Source of the DNA: Vitreoscilla filiformis
Lineage (GTDB): Bacteria; Pseudomonadota; Gammaproteobacteria; Burkholderiales; Burkholderiaceae_C
DNA length: 64,000 bases
Assembly (NCBI RefSeq): GCF_002222655.1
Contig: NZ_CP022424.1
Span: 62,001-126,000, forward strand
Reading direction: 5' to 3'
Shown here: in pieces, positions 1 through 7,713 of the stretch
How the letters are laid out: each line of letters starts with the position of its first letter
Numbering within the stretch: the stretch's first letter is position 1
The notes under the pieces: generated by a model
The model's input: only the letters and a program-made list of their open reading frames with translations
What the model was told of the DNA's origin: nothing
Databases searched by the model: none
Translations under genes and position numbers: made by a program

Positions 1-861
1 GCGGCGGCCAAACACCGTGCCGTCCTCGGGCGCCAGCACGGCCACCCAGAGTTCGGCGCACTCGCGCACGCCTTCCACCTTCAGGCGCAGGAACTCGGCG
101 GCGCGCTCCCCCAGCGCCTCGGCGGTGCGCTGGCGCTCGGCCTCCACCAGCGCGGCCAGGGCTTCGCGCCGCGCCGGGGCGGTGACGCGCACGAACTGCC
201 AGGGTTGCATCAGCCCGACGGAGGGCGCCAGCATCAGCGCTTGCAGCAGCCGCGCCCGAACTTCCGGCGCGATGTGGCTGCCGGGGCGGAAGTGGCGCAC
301 ATCGCGCCGCGCCGCCAGAACGGCGTGCAGGCGCAGCCGGTCTTCCGCGCTGAAGTGCGCGCCGGGGCTGGGCACTTGCGCAGGCAACTCGGCCACGGAA
401 ACGGTGGCGTTGCGCCCGTCCGCCCCCTTGAAGCGGTGTTTTTCCAGGCGTAGCGCCAGCAGCTCACTCGGGCGCCCCGCAGCCAGCAAGGCAGCGGCCT
501 CGCTTACCGAAGGTGTGCCGGTGTAGCGCCGCACGGTTTCCGACGGGTTGGGCACCGCCACCTGGGCGAGCTGCTCGGGCGGGTAGAACTGCGGCGCCCA
601 GCCTTGCGCAGCGCACAGGGCCAGCAAGCCCACTTCGTCGGACTTCAGGGTGATGCTGGCGACGGCAGCCACGTCCGCCCAATCGGCACCGAGTTGGGCC
701 AGTGCCTGGGCGACGGCTTCGCGCAAGGTGGCTTCGGGCGTGCCTCGGTCGCAGCCGAGGCCAAGGGCGAGACGTGGGCGGAGGTTTCCCCCTCTCCCCA
801 ACCCCTTTCCCACAAGGGGAGAGGGGCTTGCAGGCGATGGGCTTTCGCTTGGCACAGGCAT
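1..861 (-). CDS. CobE/CbiG C-terminal domain fused to BluB (5,6-dimethylbenzimidazole synthase), partial
   Basis: The reading frame was followed by hand and stays open to the left edge, so the C-terminus is missing. Residues 1-27 come from a GC-rich repeat. About residues 28-155 match the CobE / CbiG C-terminal domain (LALGLGCDRGTP, NPSETVRRYTGTPSV, EKHRFKGADGRNATVSVAEL). From about residue 160 the frame continues into a nitroreductase-like BluB (RRDVRHFRPG near 183-192, APSVGLMQPWQF). BluB cleaves reduced flavin to make the lower ligand of B12. The CbiG C-domain normally sits in one protein with the CbiG N-domain encoded just upstream; here a repeat separates them. The ATG at 861 has no clear ribosome binding site and lies 16 nt past the cbiG stop. 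The domain calls are strong; the start is uncertain. Confidence 0.8.
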   Translation of the reverse strand, partial: MPVPSESPSPASPSPLVGKGLGRGGNLRPRLALGLGCDRGTPEATLREAVAQALAQLGADWADVAAVASITLKSDEVGLLALCAAQGWAPQFYPPEQLAQVAVPNPSETVRRYTGTPSVSEAAALLAAGRPSELLALRLEKHRFKGADGRNATVSVAELPAQVPSPGAHFSAEDRLRLHAVLAARRDVRHFRPGSHIAPEVRARLLQALMLAPSVGLMQPWQFVRVTAPARREALAALVEAERQRTAEALGERAAEFLRLKVEGVRECAELWVAVLAPEDGTVFGRR

Positions 862-949
862 GCGCGGGGCCAGAGAGTCAGGCACCACCGACCGCTCCCG
901 GCACAGGCTCCCCTCTCCCCTCGTGGGAGAGGGGTTGGGGGAGAGGGGG
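788..949. repeat. Composite inverted repeat 1 (splits cbiG)
   Basis: Two arms of about 40 bp (788-826 and 909-949) are near-perfect reverse complements separated by about 80 bp. Each arm is itself a hairpin of the form CCCCTCTCCC-ACGA-GGGGAGAGGGG. The outer ends read CCCCCTCTCC and GGAGAGGGGG. It lies between the part of cbiG ending in VVYR and the CobE-like part starting RPRLALG. The two frames differ, so the element has cut the gene into two open reading frames. No transposase is present; it resembles a non-autonomous palindromic (REP- or MITE-like) element. Confidence 0.85.
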
Positions 950-1666
950 CCGATACACCACCAACCGCTCCCGCAAGCGCTCCCAAAGCACCTGCGGAAC
1001 TTCCGCGTGTGTCACCCACAGCACCGCCGCAAAACGTGCCAAATCCACCTCGTCCAACCGGCTGAAGCGCTGGATGCTGGGCGGCAGCGGCGTGGGGCGT
1101 GTCCACCAATGCGGGCTGCCAGCCTCCTGCACGAAGGCCACGGGTTCCTCATTCACCACGGCAGCCGACACCCGGGTGATGTTGAGCTTGGGCGCTTCCA
1201 CCTGCCAGCCCAGCTCACGGCCCAGGATGTCCACCGGTATCGTGCGGCCCACGTCCGAAGCGGTGGTGAGCACGGGCGCAGCACCCAGCAGTGCGGCCAC
1301 TTGCTCGGCCATCGCGTTGGCACCGCCCACATGGCCGGAAAGCACGGGGATGGCGTACTGCCCCGCGTCGTCCACGACGGTGACGCCGGGATCCTCGTCC
1401 TTGTTTTTCAGGAAAGGTGCGATGAGGCGCACCACCGCGCCCAGCGACACGAAGAACACCAACTGGTCGAACTGCGCGAACAGCGGGCCGATTTCCTCGC
1501 GCAGAGCGCCCGAGTAGGCCCGCAGCGGGTTGGGCAGGCCCGTAAACACCGGCGCGAACTTCTCCGACGTACAAATGTGGGTGTGCGGCAACTGCTGCGC
1601 CAGCCGCAGCGCCTGCGCCGCCCCGTGTTTGGTGATGGCAACGATGCCAATGCGGGGCAAGCTCAT
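878..1666 (-). CDS. cbiG: CbiG N-terminal and central domains (cobalt-precorrin-5A hydrolase), split from its C-domain
   Basis: 262 residues. CbiG opens the delta-lactone of cobalt-precorrin-5A and releases acetaldehyde in the anaerobic B12 pathway. The N-domain is recognisable (GIVAITKHGAAQALRLA near the start, FVSLGAVVRLIAPFL, VLSGHVGGANAMAEQVA, TTASDVGRTIPVD), followed by the central segment (KLNITRVSAAVVNEEPVAFVQE). The normal protein ends with a CobE-like domain. Here the frame runs from VVYR into the GC-rich repeat, adds about 20 repeat-derived residues and stops. The CobE-like domain resumes in another frame at 861. The ATG overlaps the cbiL stop by 4 nt. Hydrolase activity probably depends mainly on this part, so function may survive as two polypeptides, but this is inferred. 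Confidence 0.85.
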   Translation of the reverse strand: MSLPRIGIVAITKHGAAQALRLAQQLPHTHICTSEKFAPVFTGLPNPLRAYSGALREEIGPLFAQFDQLVFFVSLGAVVRLIAPFLKNKDEDPGVTVVDDAGQYAIPVLSGHVGGANAMAEQVAALLGAAPVLTTASDVGRTIPVDILGRELGWQVEAPKLNITRVSAAVVNEEPVAFVQEAGSPHWWTRPTPLPPSIQRFSRLDEVDLARFAAVLWVTHAEVPQVLWERLRERLVVYRPPLPQPLSHEGRGEPVPGAVGGA

Positions 1667-2499
1667 GCGTCGGCCTCCTCAGTCTGGGGTTGCGCCACGG
1701 GCGCGGAGGTTTTCTTCAGGCAGCCGCGAATGCGCTCGCCGCGCACCCGATGCGGGTTCTTCACGATCAACAGCGAGAGGTAACTCACCTTCACACCGCG
1801 CAGCGCGAGCAGCCCTGCCGGGGTGTTGACCACCTGTTCATCCGGCGCGCCACAGCGTTCGATGAAACGGCTGTGGGCCAGCAGGCCTTGGGCGTCCAGC
1901 CAGTCGATCAGCTCACCCAGCAAGGGTTTGACCTTGAGCAGCACCAGGGTGTCGAAGTCTTGCAGCAAGCGTTGCAGGGCGGCCACACCGTAGGCGGCGG
2001 GCACCAGAGCGACGGTGTCATCCTGTTCACACAGCGGTTCGGCCTGGGTGGCGCAGGCGGCGGTGAAGGCGTTCACCCCGGCCACCACTTCCACAGGAAT
2101 GCGCGCATCCAGTTGACGCAGCGTGCGCGCCAGATGGCCGAAAGTGGCGTAGGTGCTGGCGTCGCCTTCCACGAGGAACAGCACATCCTGCCCGGCCAGC
2201 AGCTTGGGCAGCACCACTTCGGCAGCGCGCAGCCAGGCGCGGGCGAGTTTTTCGCCGTCGTGCGTCATGGGGAACAGCAGGCTTTGGTGATCGGCAGGCG
2301 GGGCCAGCTCGGCGCGCTGCACGATGTCAAAGGCGTAGCTGGGCGTTTTGGTGCTGCGGGCGGGGTAAACCCAGGCCGCGTCGCGGCGCGCCAGCAGCGC
2401 CCAGGCGCGGCGGGTGATGAGGCCGGGATCGCCGGGGCCCAGGCTGACGCCGTAGAGCGTGCCTAGGCGAGGCCGTGGTGTGGAGTGTGGGATGTTCAT
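1663..2499 (-). CDS. cbiL: Cobalt-precorrin-2 C20-methyltransferase
   Basis: 278 residues. It transfers a methyl group from S-adenosylmethionine to C20 of (cobalt-)precorrin-2. The tetrapyrrole methylase fold is shown by GTLYGVSLGPGDPGLITRRAW near residues 14-34, FLVEGDASTYATFGHL and EVVAGVNAFTAACA. The start was set at the ATG giving MNIPHSTPRPRLG; the frame stays open upstream into the repeat at 2544-2656, but those residues are low-complexity and not family-like. The stop overlaps the cbiG start (ATGA). The 112-nt gap to cobL is filled by the repeat, unlike the 4-nt overlaps elsewhere in this operon. Confidence 0.9.
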   Translation of the reverse strand: MNIPHSTPRPRLGTLYGVSLGPGDPGLITRRAWALLARRDAAWVYPARSTKTPSYAFDIVQRAELAPPADHQSLLFPMTHDGEKLARAWLRAAEVVLPKLLAGQDVLFLVEGDASTYATFGHLARTLRQLDARIPVEVVAGVNAFTAACATQAEPLCEQDDTVALVPAAYGVAALQRLLQDFDTLVLLKVKPLLGELIDWLDAQGLLAHSRFIERCGAPDEQVVNTPAGLLALRGVKVSYLSLLIVKNPHRVRGERIRGCLKKTSAPVAQPQTEEADA

Positions 2500-2543
2500 C
2501 AACGTGTTGTGTGATGGGTGTTGGGGTTGAGTGGGAGAGCGAG

Positions 2544-2656
2544 CCCCCTCTCCCCCAGCCCCTCTCCCACAAGGGGAGAGGGGAGCCATGCGGGTCAAAC
2601 CTGCGCCAGACTCAAAGCCCCTCTCCCCTCGTGGGAGAGGGGTTGGGGAGAGGGGG
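2544..2656. repeat. Composite inverted repeat 2 (cobL/cbiL junction)
   Basis: Arms at 2544-2583 and 2618-2656 are reverse complements of the same 40-bp unit found at 788-949 and 5102-5292, here with a shorter central spacer of about 34 bp. The element overlaps the 3' end of cobL, giving CobL a repeat-encoded tail (PPLPNPSPTRGEGL), and separates cobL from cbiL. In RNA each arm and the whole element could fold into strong GC hairpins. Confidence 0.85.
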
Positions 2657-3934
2657 CTGCCGCGCACAAACCACCCACACCGGGTTCTCCGCCGCCATCC
2701 GATGCATGTGCAAGATGGGCTGGCTGCGTGCGGCTTGCAGTTGCAACACATCCCAGCTCGCACCCAGGGCGGCCAGGGTTTGGGTGGCGGTAGCGAGGTT
2801 TTCCAGCGTGACGAAGTTCATCACCAACACCCCACCCGGGCGCAACCGCGCCAACACGGTTTCAATCAGCGCGCCCAGCTCGCCGCCAGAACCGCCGATG
2901 AACACCGCATCCGGATCCGGCCAGGTGTCCAGATGCTCAGGCGCCTTGCCTTGCACCAGCGTGTGGTTGCTCACGCCAAAAGCACGCTGGTTGCTTTGGG
3001 CAATCGCCACATCAGCAGCGTTTTTCTCAATCGCCCAGACGTGCCCTTGCACGCACAGCCGCGCCGCTTCCAGCCCCACCGAGCCGCTGCCCGCGCCGAT
3101 GTCCCAGACGCGGCTGTCCACGCGCAGTTGCAGGCGAGCCAGCGACACGGCCCGCACTTCCTGCTTGGTGATCAAGCCTTTGTCCGGCTGGCGTTGCTGG
3201 TAACAGGCATCGGGCAGGCCGAAAAGCTGCGGCTGCGGGCGTGCCCGGCAGCGCCACAACAGCACCACGTTCGGATCGGCAAACGTCTGGGTGGCGGCAT
3301 CGGCGGGGCAAAGATCGGCCAGCACGCGCTCATCCGGCGTGAGCAGGCGTTCGGCCACGGCAAGCTGGAAATCCTCGCCCAGCCCTTCGGCCAGCAGCAG
3401 CCGGGCGATGCGATCCGGCGTGTTCGCCGGGCTGGTCAGCACCAGCAGCCGGTCATGCGCCCGCAGCGCCTGGGCCAAGGCGTAGAGGCCATGCCCAGGC
3501 GGGCTGCCGGGTTGCCATTCGCCCGCATCCGCCGCGTGAACCGAGACGATGCGCGCTTCCTGCCACGCCAGCCCGACGCGGGCGCACGCCAGTTGCAGCG
3601 TGGAGAGGTTCGGCAGCACCTTCAGCGCTGACAGGCACAAGCGCGAAGCCAGGTAACTGGCGATGCCGTGGCACAGCGGATCCCCTGTGGCCAGCACCAC
3701 CACTTTGAGGTCATCGGCACGGGCTTGGCGCACCCAGTCGGGCACATGGCTCAGGGCGCCTGTCAGGTCGTGGGTTTGTGCGCTGGGTTTGAATTCGGCC
3801 GCCAGCAGCGCCAGGGTGCGCGTGGCGCCGATCACCACATCGGCGCTGCGCAGCTCGGCCAGCGCCACGGGGGTGAGGCTGGCAATGCCGTCGTCCAGCA
3901 CACCGAGGATGATGCAGGGGTTCGGGTCGGTCAT
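2612..3934 (-). CDS. cobL: CobL-type fusion: cobalt-precorrin C5-methyltransferase (CbiE) and C15-methyltransferase/decarboxylase (CbiT)
   Basis: 440 residues, two enzymes in one chain. The CbiE tetrapyrrole methylase part spans residues 1 to about 230 (ADVVIGATRTL 31-41, ATGDPLCHG 82-90). The CbiT class I methyltransferase part follows from about 245 (VWDIGAGSGSVGLE 277-290, DAVFIGGSGGE). Together they methylate C5 and C15 and decarboxylate the C12 acetate of the corrin precursor. The last 14 or so residues are encoded by the GC-rich repeat and are not part of the family. The ATG overlaps the cbiD stop (ATGA), so the genes are translationally coupled. The assignment is firm. Confidence 0.92.
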   Translation of the reverse strand: MTDPNPCIILGVLDDGIASLTPVALAELRSADVVIGATRTLALLAAEFKPSAQTHDLTGALSHVPDWVRQARADDLKVVVLATGDPLCHGIASYLASRLCLSALKVLPNLSTLQLACARVGLAWQEARIVSVHAADAGEWQPGSPPGHGLYALAQALRAHDRLLVLTSPANTPDRIARLLLAEGLGEDFQLAVAERLLTPDERVLADLCPADAATQTFADPNVVLLWRCRARPQPQLFGLPDACYQQRQPDKGLITKQEVRAVSLARLQLRVDSRVWDIGAGSGSVGLEAARLCVQGHVWAIEKNAADVAIAQSNQRAFGVSNHTLVQGKAPEHLDTWPDPDAVFIGGSGGELGALIETVLARLRPGGVLVMNFVTLENLATATQTLAALGASWDVLQLQAARSQPILHMHRMAAENPVWVVCARQPPLPNPSPTRGEGL

Positions 3935-5091
3935 GGGTGAAGGTTCCAGTTCGGGCTGAAGGCTTCGGCTTGTTTCTGGCCGTCGAAGTCACACACCAGC
4001 ACTTGCAGGGCGAAGTGCTGGCCGTAGCGTTCGGGGGCGCACAGCGTTTGCACCACACGTTCGGCCAGGGCTTGATGGAAAGCATCCAGCAGACCCAGCG
4101 CGCCCATGCGTTCGGCGGCAAAACGCGCGGTGGGCGCGGCGGCGATGGCGGCGCAATCCTCAGCGGGGGCACCCAGGCGGGCGGCGATTTCGGCCAGCAA
4201 ACCGGTGTCCACCTCGGCGCGGTTGGCGTGGGTGATGGTTTCGCCCTGGGCGATCTTGGTGAGCTTGCCCACCATGCCCGCGATCACCACTTGGCCGATG
4301 CCTTGGGTGACCGCTTCGTCCAGCGCGTAGCGCAGGAAGTCGCCCATCTGCACAAAACAGGTGAGCGGCCAGGCGGGGTATTGACGCTGGGCGAACTGCT
4401 CGGTGCGCCCGCCGGTGGTGAACACCACCACACCGCGCCCGCCCACGCCCAGCCCCCCACTGCGGCTGATCTGGGCGGCGACTTGCACGCCTTGCACCAC
4501 ACTCGCCCGCCAAGCAGACGTCGAATATGGTTTGACGATGCCCGTGGTGCCCAGGATGGAAATGCCACCCAGGATGCCCAGCCGGGCGTTGTGCGTTTTC
4601 TTGGCCATCTCCTCGCCTTGCGGCACGGAGATCGTCACCGCCAGCCCGGCGCGGGCCAGCAGCTCAGGCGCGACTTCGCGCACGTTGGCCTCGATGTTGC
4701 GCCGGGGCACCGGGTTGATGGCCGGGCCACCCACGGCCAGCCCCAGCCCTTCGAGCGTGACCATGCCCACACCGGAGCCGCCCAGCAGGTGGACTTCACC
4801 GGGGGCGTCGGGCAGCAGGCGCACATCGGCGGTGAGGTGGGCGCCGTCGGTGCAATCCGGATCGTCACCGGCGAACTTCACCACCACGGCGTGGGCGTGC
4901 TGGCGCTGCGGGTCGAGTTGCGCGTCTTGCACGGCGAAGCGCACGCGCTGGCCGTTGGGGAGCAGGCTTTCTACTTCGGCGGGGATCTCACCTGTCACCA
5001 GGCCCAGGGCGGCAGCGCGGGCGGCGGCGGCGGAACAGGCGCCGGTGGTGAAGCCGGTGCGGGTGCCGCGTTCGGGTGGGGATTTGCTCAT
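3931..5091 (-). CDS. cbiD: Cobalt-precorrin-5B C1-methyltransferase
   Basis: 386 residues. CbiD methylates C1 after CbiG action and is a marker of the anaerobic (early cobalt) pathway. Family signatures seen are RTGFTTGACSAAAARAA near the N-terminus, GLAVGGPAINPVPRRNIEANV, GISILGTTGIVKPYS and VVIAGMVGKLTKIAQG. The ATG giving MSKSPPERG was chosen over an in-frame upstream start inside the repeat. That repeat (5102-5292) ends only 11 nt upstream, and its purine-rich GGAGAGGGGG end may act as the ribosome binding site. The stop overlaps the cobL start by 4 nt. Confidence 0.92.
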   Translation of the reverse strand: MSKSPPERGTRTGFTTGACSAAAARAAALGLVTGEIPAEVESLLPNGQRVRFAVQDAQLDPQRQHAHAVVVKFAGDDPDCTDGAHLTADVRLLPDAPGEVHLLGGSGVGMVTLEGLGLAVGGPAINPVPRRNIEANVREVAPELLARAGLAVTISVPQGEEMAKKTHNARLGILGGISILGTTGIVKPYSTSAWRASVVQGVQVAAQISRSGGLGVGGRGVVVFTTGGRTEQFAQRQYPAWPLTCFVQMGDFLRYALDEAVTQGIGQVVIAGMVGKLTKIAQGETITHANRAEVDTGLLAEIAARLGAPAEDCAAIAAAPTARFAAERMGALGLLDAFHQALAERVVQTLCAPERYGQHFALQVLVCDFDGQKQAEAFSPNWNLHP

Positions 5092-5101
5092 GGGGCGCGT
5101 G

Positions 5102-5292
5102 CCCCCTCTCCCCAACCCCTCTCCCACGAGGGGAGAGGGGCTTTGGTGCTTCGCGCAGGTTGCCCGTGTTTGACGGTCACCCTGGGTTGGATGGCTCTGG
5201 CCTTGGATGTCCTTGCTTTGGCGGCAAAGTCTCGGCGTACCACCTCCAGGCTCCCCTCTCCCCTCGTGGGAGAGGGGTTGGGGGAGAGGGGG
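5102..5292. repeat. Composite inverted repeat 3 (cbiC/cbiD junction)
   Basis: Arms at 5102-5140 and 5251-5292 match the 40-bp unit of the other two elements, in the same head-to-head arrangement, around a spacer of about 110 bp. The spacer does not visibly match the spacers of the other two copies. The element fills nearly the whole 222-nt gap between cbiC and cbiD, in an operon where neighbours otherwise overlap. Confidence 0.85.
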
Positions 5293-5313
5293 AACCCGGT
5301 TGCCATAAACACC

Positions 5314-5991
5314 TCACCGCCCCCCACGCTGCGCCGCCTCCGCCAACGCCAGCAGGGCATGCAACGCCGCCACCACCAACGTCGAGCCACCCTTGCGCCC
5401 CCGGATCACGATCCAGGGCACCTCATCCACCTCAGCCATCAAGTCTTTGGACTCGGCAGCGGAGACAAACCCCACCGGCATCCCCACCACCAGCGCCGGG
5501 CGCACGCCTTCTTCGCGGATCAGGCGAACGAGTTCGATGAGCGCCGTCGGCGCGTTGCCGATGCCGACGATGGCACCCTCCAGCAACCCGAGCCGCCAGG
5601 CTTTGCGCATGGCTTGCACGGCGCGTGTCGTGTCTTCCGCTTGCGCTGCGGCGATGACATCCGCGTCGCTGATGAACTGATGCGTGCTGGCCCCAAAGTG
5701 CGCCAGACGCGGGCGCGACAGGCCCGAGCAGATCATCTCCACATCCGCCACCACCGGCGCGCCGCCGCGTAGCAGGGCGGCGATGCCCGCTTCCACGGCT
5801 TGCGGGTGGAAGTCCGTCAGGCCGTTGAACTCGAAATCGGCGTTGGCGTGGATCATGCGGCGCACGATCGGCCACTGCTGCGGCGCGTAGGCGTGCGGGC
5901 CGGCTTCGGCATCGATGATGGCAAAGCTGTCGTGCTCAATGGCTTGACCAGCACGGGTGAGCTGCTCGGTGACGGTGTTCACGCTGCTCAT
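5314..5991 (-). CDS. cbiC: Cobalt-precorrin-8 methylmutase
   Basis: 225 residues, typical family length. It moves the methyl group from C11 to C12 to give (hydrogeno)cobyrinate. Recognised by IEHDSFAIIDAEAG, RRMIHANADFEF, GGAPVVADVEMICSG, IGNAPTALIELVRLI, VVGMPVGFVSAAESK and the C-terminal IVIRGRKGGSTL; the HANADFEF segment carries the catalytic histidine of the family. The ATG overlaps the cbiX stop. Downstream it is separated from cbiD by a 191-bp composite repeat. Confidence 0.93.
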   Translation of the reverse strand: MSSVNTVTEQLTRAGQAIEHDSFAIIDAEAGPHAYAPQQWPIVRRMIHANADFEFNGLTDFHPQAVEAGIAALLRGGAPVVADVEMICSGLSRPRLAHFGASTHQFISDADVIAAAQAEDTTRAVQAMRKAWRLGLLEGAIVGIGNAPTALIELVRLIREEGVRPALVVGMPVGFVSAAESKDLMAEVDEVPWIVIRGRKGGSTLVVAALHALLALAEAAQRGGR

Positions 5992-6914
5992 GCCGGCACC
6001 GCCTCCGCCGGGGCGTGAGCGTGGCCGTGCGTGTGTTCATGCGAATGGCCGTGCCCCAGATCGTGGGCGATCTCGCGGTAACGGCAGCCATCACACGGCA
6101 TGGCCGCACCTGCGACCCCGGCTTGCAACTGGGTGACACGCTCTTCCATCAAAGCAAAAATTTCCGGCTCGAAGCCGAAGTGCGCGCCGCAGGCAAAACG
6201 CACCTGCGGGTATTGCTGGCGCAAGTGCCCGACCTGGCGCTCGATTCGCTGCATCAACGTGCCGGTGTAGAGGTAGTAGGGCAGTACGACGACCTGTTTC
6301 ATGCCTACCAACACCTGACGCTGCACCACCCGCTCCAGACGCGGGAAGGTGATGCCGGTGAAGGCCAGCTCCACCAGCTCGTGGTCGGTTTCTTCGTGCA
6401 GCCAGCGGGCCATCTTGGCCACGTCGCCATTGGCAGCGCGATCGGACGAACCCCGGCCCAGCACGATCACACCCGTGGTCACCGGGTCGGGCACATCCAG
6501 CGCGGCCATGGCTTTGCGCAGGCGGCGCTTCAGGATGGCGAGGATGGGGTCACACGCGCCCAGGTGCGGCGCGTAATGGAAAGCCACCCCGGGGCAGTGC
6601 GTGCGGGCGTGTTCGATGGCCTCGGGGATTTCCATCTTCACGTGCCCGGCGGCGTTCAAGATGAGCGGCAGCACCAGCACGCGCTGCGCGCCTTGCGCGG
6701 CGGCCAGCAAACCATCGTGCAGCGACGGTTCGGCGAATTCGATGAAACACAGCTCGATGCGCCAGCCCGGCTGACGCACGCGCCACTGGCGCACGAACTC
6801 GCGGATCTCGTCGTTGCCCGACGCCTCACGCGAGCCGTGGCCGACGATCAGCACTGTGGTGGCGAGGGCCGTCACGGGGGTGGCACAGGAAGAAACACAG
6901 GTCGCGGCGGTCAT
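5988..6914 (-). CDS. cbiX: Sirohydrochlorin cobaltochelatase, long CbiX type with His-rich tail
   Basis: 308 residues. It inserts Co2+ into sirohydrochlorin, the entry step of the anaerobic pathway. Two CbiX-like halves are visible: the first has the metal-binding VLIVGHGSRE (His26), while the second has VIVLGRGSSD, with Arg where the first has the key His. Other signatures are LPLILNAAGHVKMEIP and VVLPYYLYTGTLMQRI. The C-terminus carries CDGCRYRE and then a histidine cluster (HGHSHEHTHGHAHA), plausibly for cobalt storage or an Fe-S site as described for long CbiX proteins. The start is the ATG overlapping the cbiF stop; the open frame upstream does not resemble the family. Confidence 0.9.
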   Translation of the reverse strand: MTAATCVSSCATPVTALATTVLIVGHGSREASGNDEIREFVRQWRVRQPGWRIELCFIEFAEPSLHDGLLAAAQGAQRVLVLPLILNAAGHVKMEIPEAIEHARTHCPGVAFHYAPHLGACDPILAILKRRLRKAMAALDVPDPVTTGVIVLGRGSSDRAANGDVAKMARWLHEETDHELVELAFTGITFPRLERVVQRQVLVGMKQVVVLPYYLYTGTLMQRIERQVGHLRQQYPQVRFACGAHFGFEPEIFALMEERVTQLQAGVAGAAMPCDGCRYREIAHDLGHGHSHEHTHGHAHAPAEAVPA

Positions 6915-7702
6915 GCGCTGGCCTTTCGGAAACGGTGGGTGAAGCTCGGGTCGTAGAGCTTGGATTTGGCGAGTTCGGGCCAGTGGCGTGAACCCAGCGT
7001 CGGGCTGGCGATCACCATCGCTTGGCTGACGATGCCGGCCTCGCGGCAGCGTTGTTTGATGGTGGCCAGGGTGCCGCGCACGATGCGCTCTTCCCCCGGC
7101 CAACTCGCTTTGTGAACCACGACGATGGGGGCGTCCTCCGCCCAACCCGCCGCACGCAAACCGGCTTCGACCTTGTGCAGCAGCGTGATGGAGAGGAACA
7201 GGCACAGCGTGGTGCGGTGCGCGGCCAGAGCGGCGAGGTCTTCACCTGGCGGCATGGGCGTGCGCCCTTCCACGCGGGTGAAGATGACACTTTGTGTGAC
7301 TTCGGGCAGGGTGAAACTCTCCACCGCTGCCGCCGCCGAGGCCATGGCCGAGGACACGCCCGGCACCACTTGCACCGGCACGCCCGCCGCATCCAGCGGC
7401 TGCACCAGCTCGATGAGCGAGCCGTAAAGCGCCGGGTCACCGGTTTGCAAGCGCACCACCACGGCGTGCTGGCGCGCTTGCTGGATGAGCCAGGCGGTCA
7501 TTTCGGGCAGGGTCATGTCCTTGCTGTCGGCCACGGCGCAGCCGGGCGGCGCCCAGCGCGTGATGGCCTCGTTCACCAGCGAGCCAGCGAACAAAATCGC
7601 CCCAGCGCGCTCAATCAGCGAGCGCCCTTTGACGGTGATCAGCTCCGGATCCCCCGGCCCGGCGCCAACGAACCAGACGGTGCCGGTGTCGTGTTCAACC
7701 AT
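6911..7702 (-). CDS. cbiF: Cobalt-precorrin-4 C11-methyltransferase
   Basis: 263 residues, a SAM-dependent tetrapyrrole methylase (CbiF/CobM). Signatures are VWFVGAGPGDPELITVKG at the N-terminus, LQTGDPALYGSLIE, VVPGVSSAMASAAA and TLCLFLSI. It methylates C11, the step before CbiG. It starts 11 nt after cbiM and its stop overlaps the cbiX start (ATGA). In this operon it is the only C11 enzyme; a C17 methyltransferase (CbiH/CobJ) was not found in the window. Confidence 0.92.
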   Translation of the reverse strand: MVEHDTGTVWFVGAGPGDPELITVKGRSLIERAGAILFAGSLVNEAITRWAPPGCAVADSKDMTLPEMTAWLIQQARQHAVVVRLQTGDPALYGSLIELVQPLDAAGVPVQVVPGVSSAMASAAAAVESFTLPEVTQSVIFTRVEGRTPMPPGEDLAALAAHRTTLCLFLSITLLHKVEAGLRAAGWAEDAPIVVVHKASWPGEERIVRGTLATIKQRCREAGIVSQAMVIASPTLGSRHWPELAKSKLYDPSFTHRFRKASA

Positions 7703-7713
7703 GGCAGCGGGCC

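Noticed and set aside
788..5292. GC-rich repeats as insertion sequences
   Set aside because: They are 113-191 bp with no coding capacity for a transposase and variable spacers; they are better described as palindromic repeat pairs.
3937..5772. Plus-strand open frame of 611 codons opposite cbiD and cbiC
   Set aside because: It is the antisense of two clear B12 genes; its product is His/Gly/Ala-rich with no family features, a normal by-product of high GC content.
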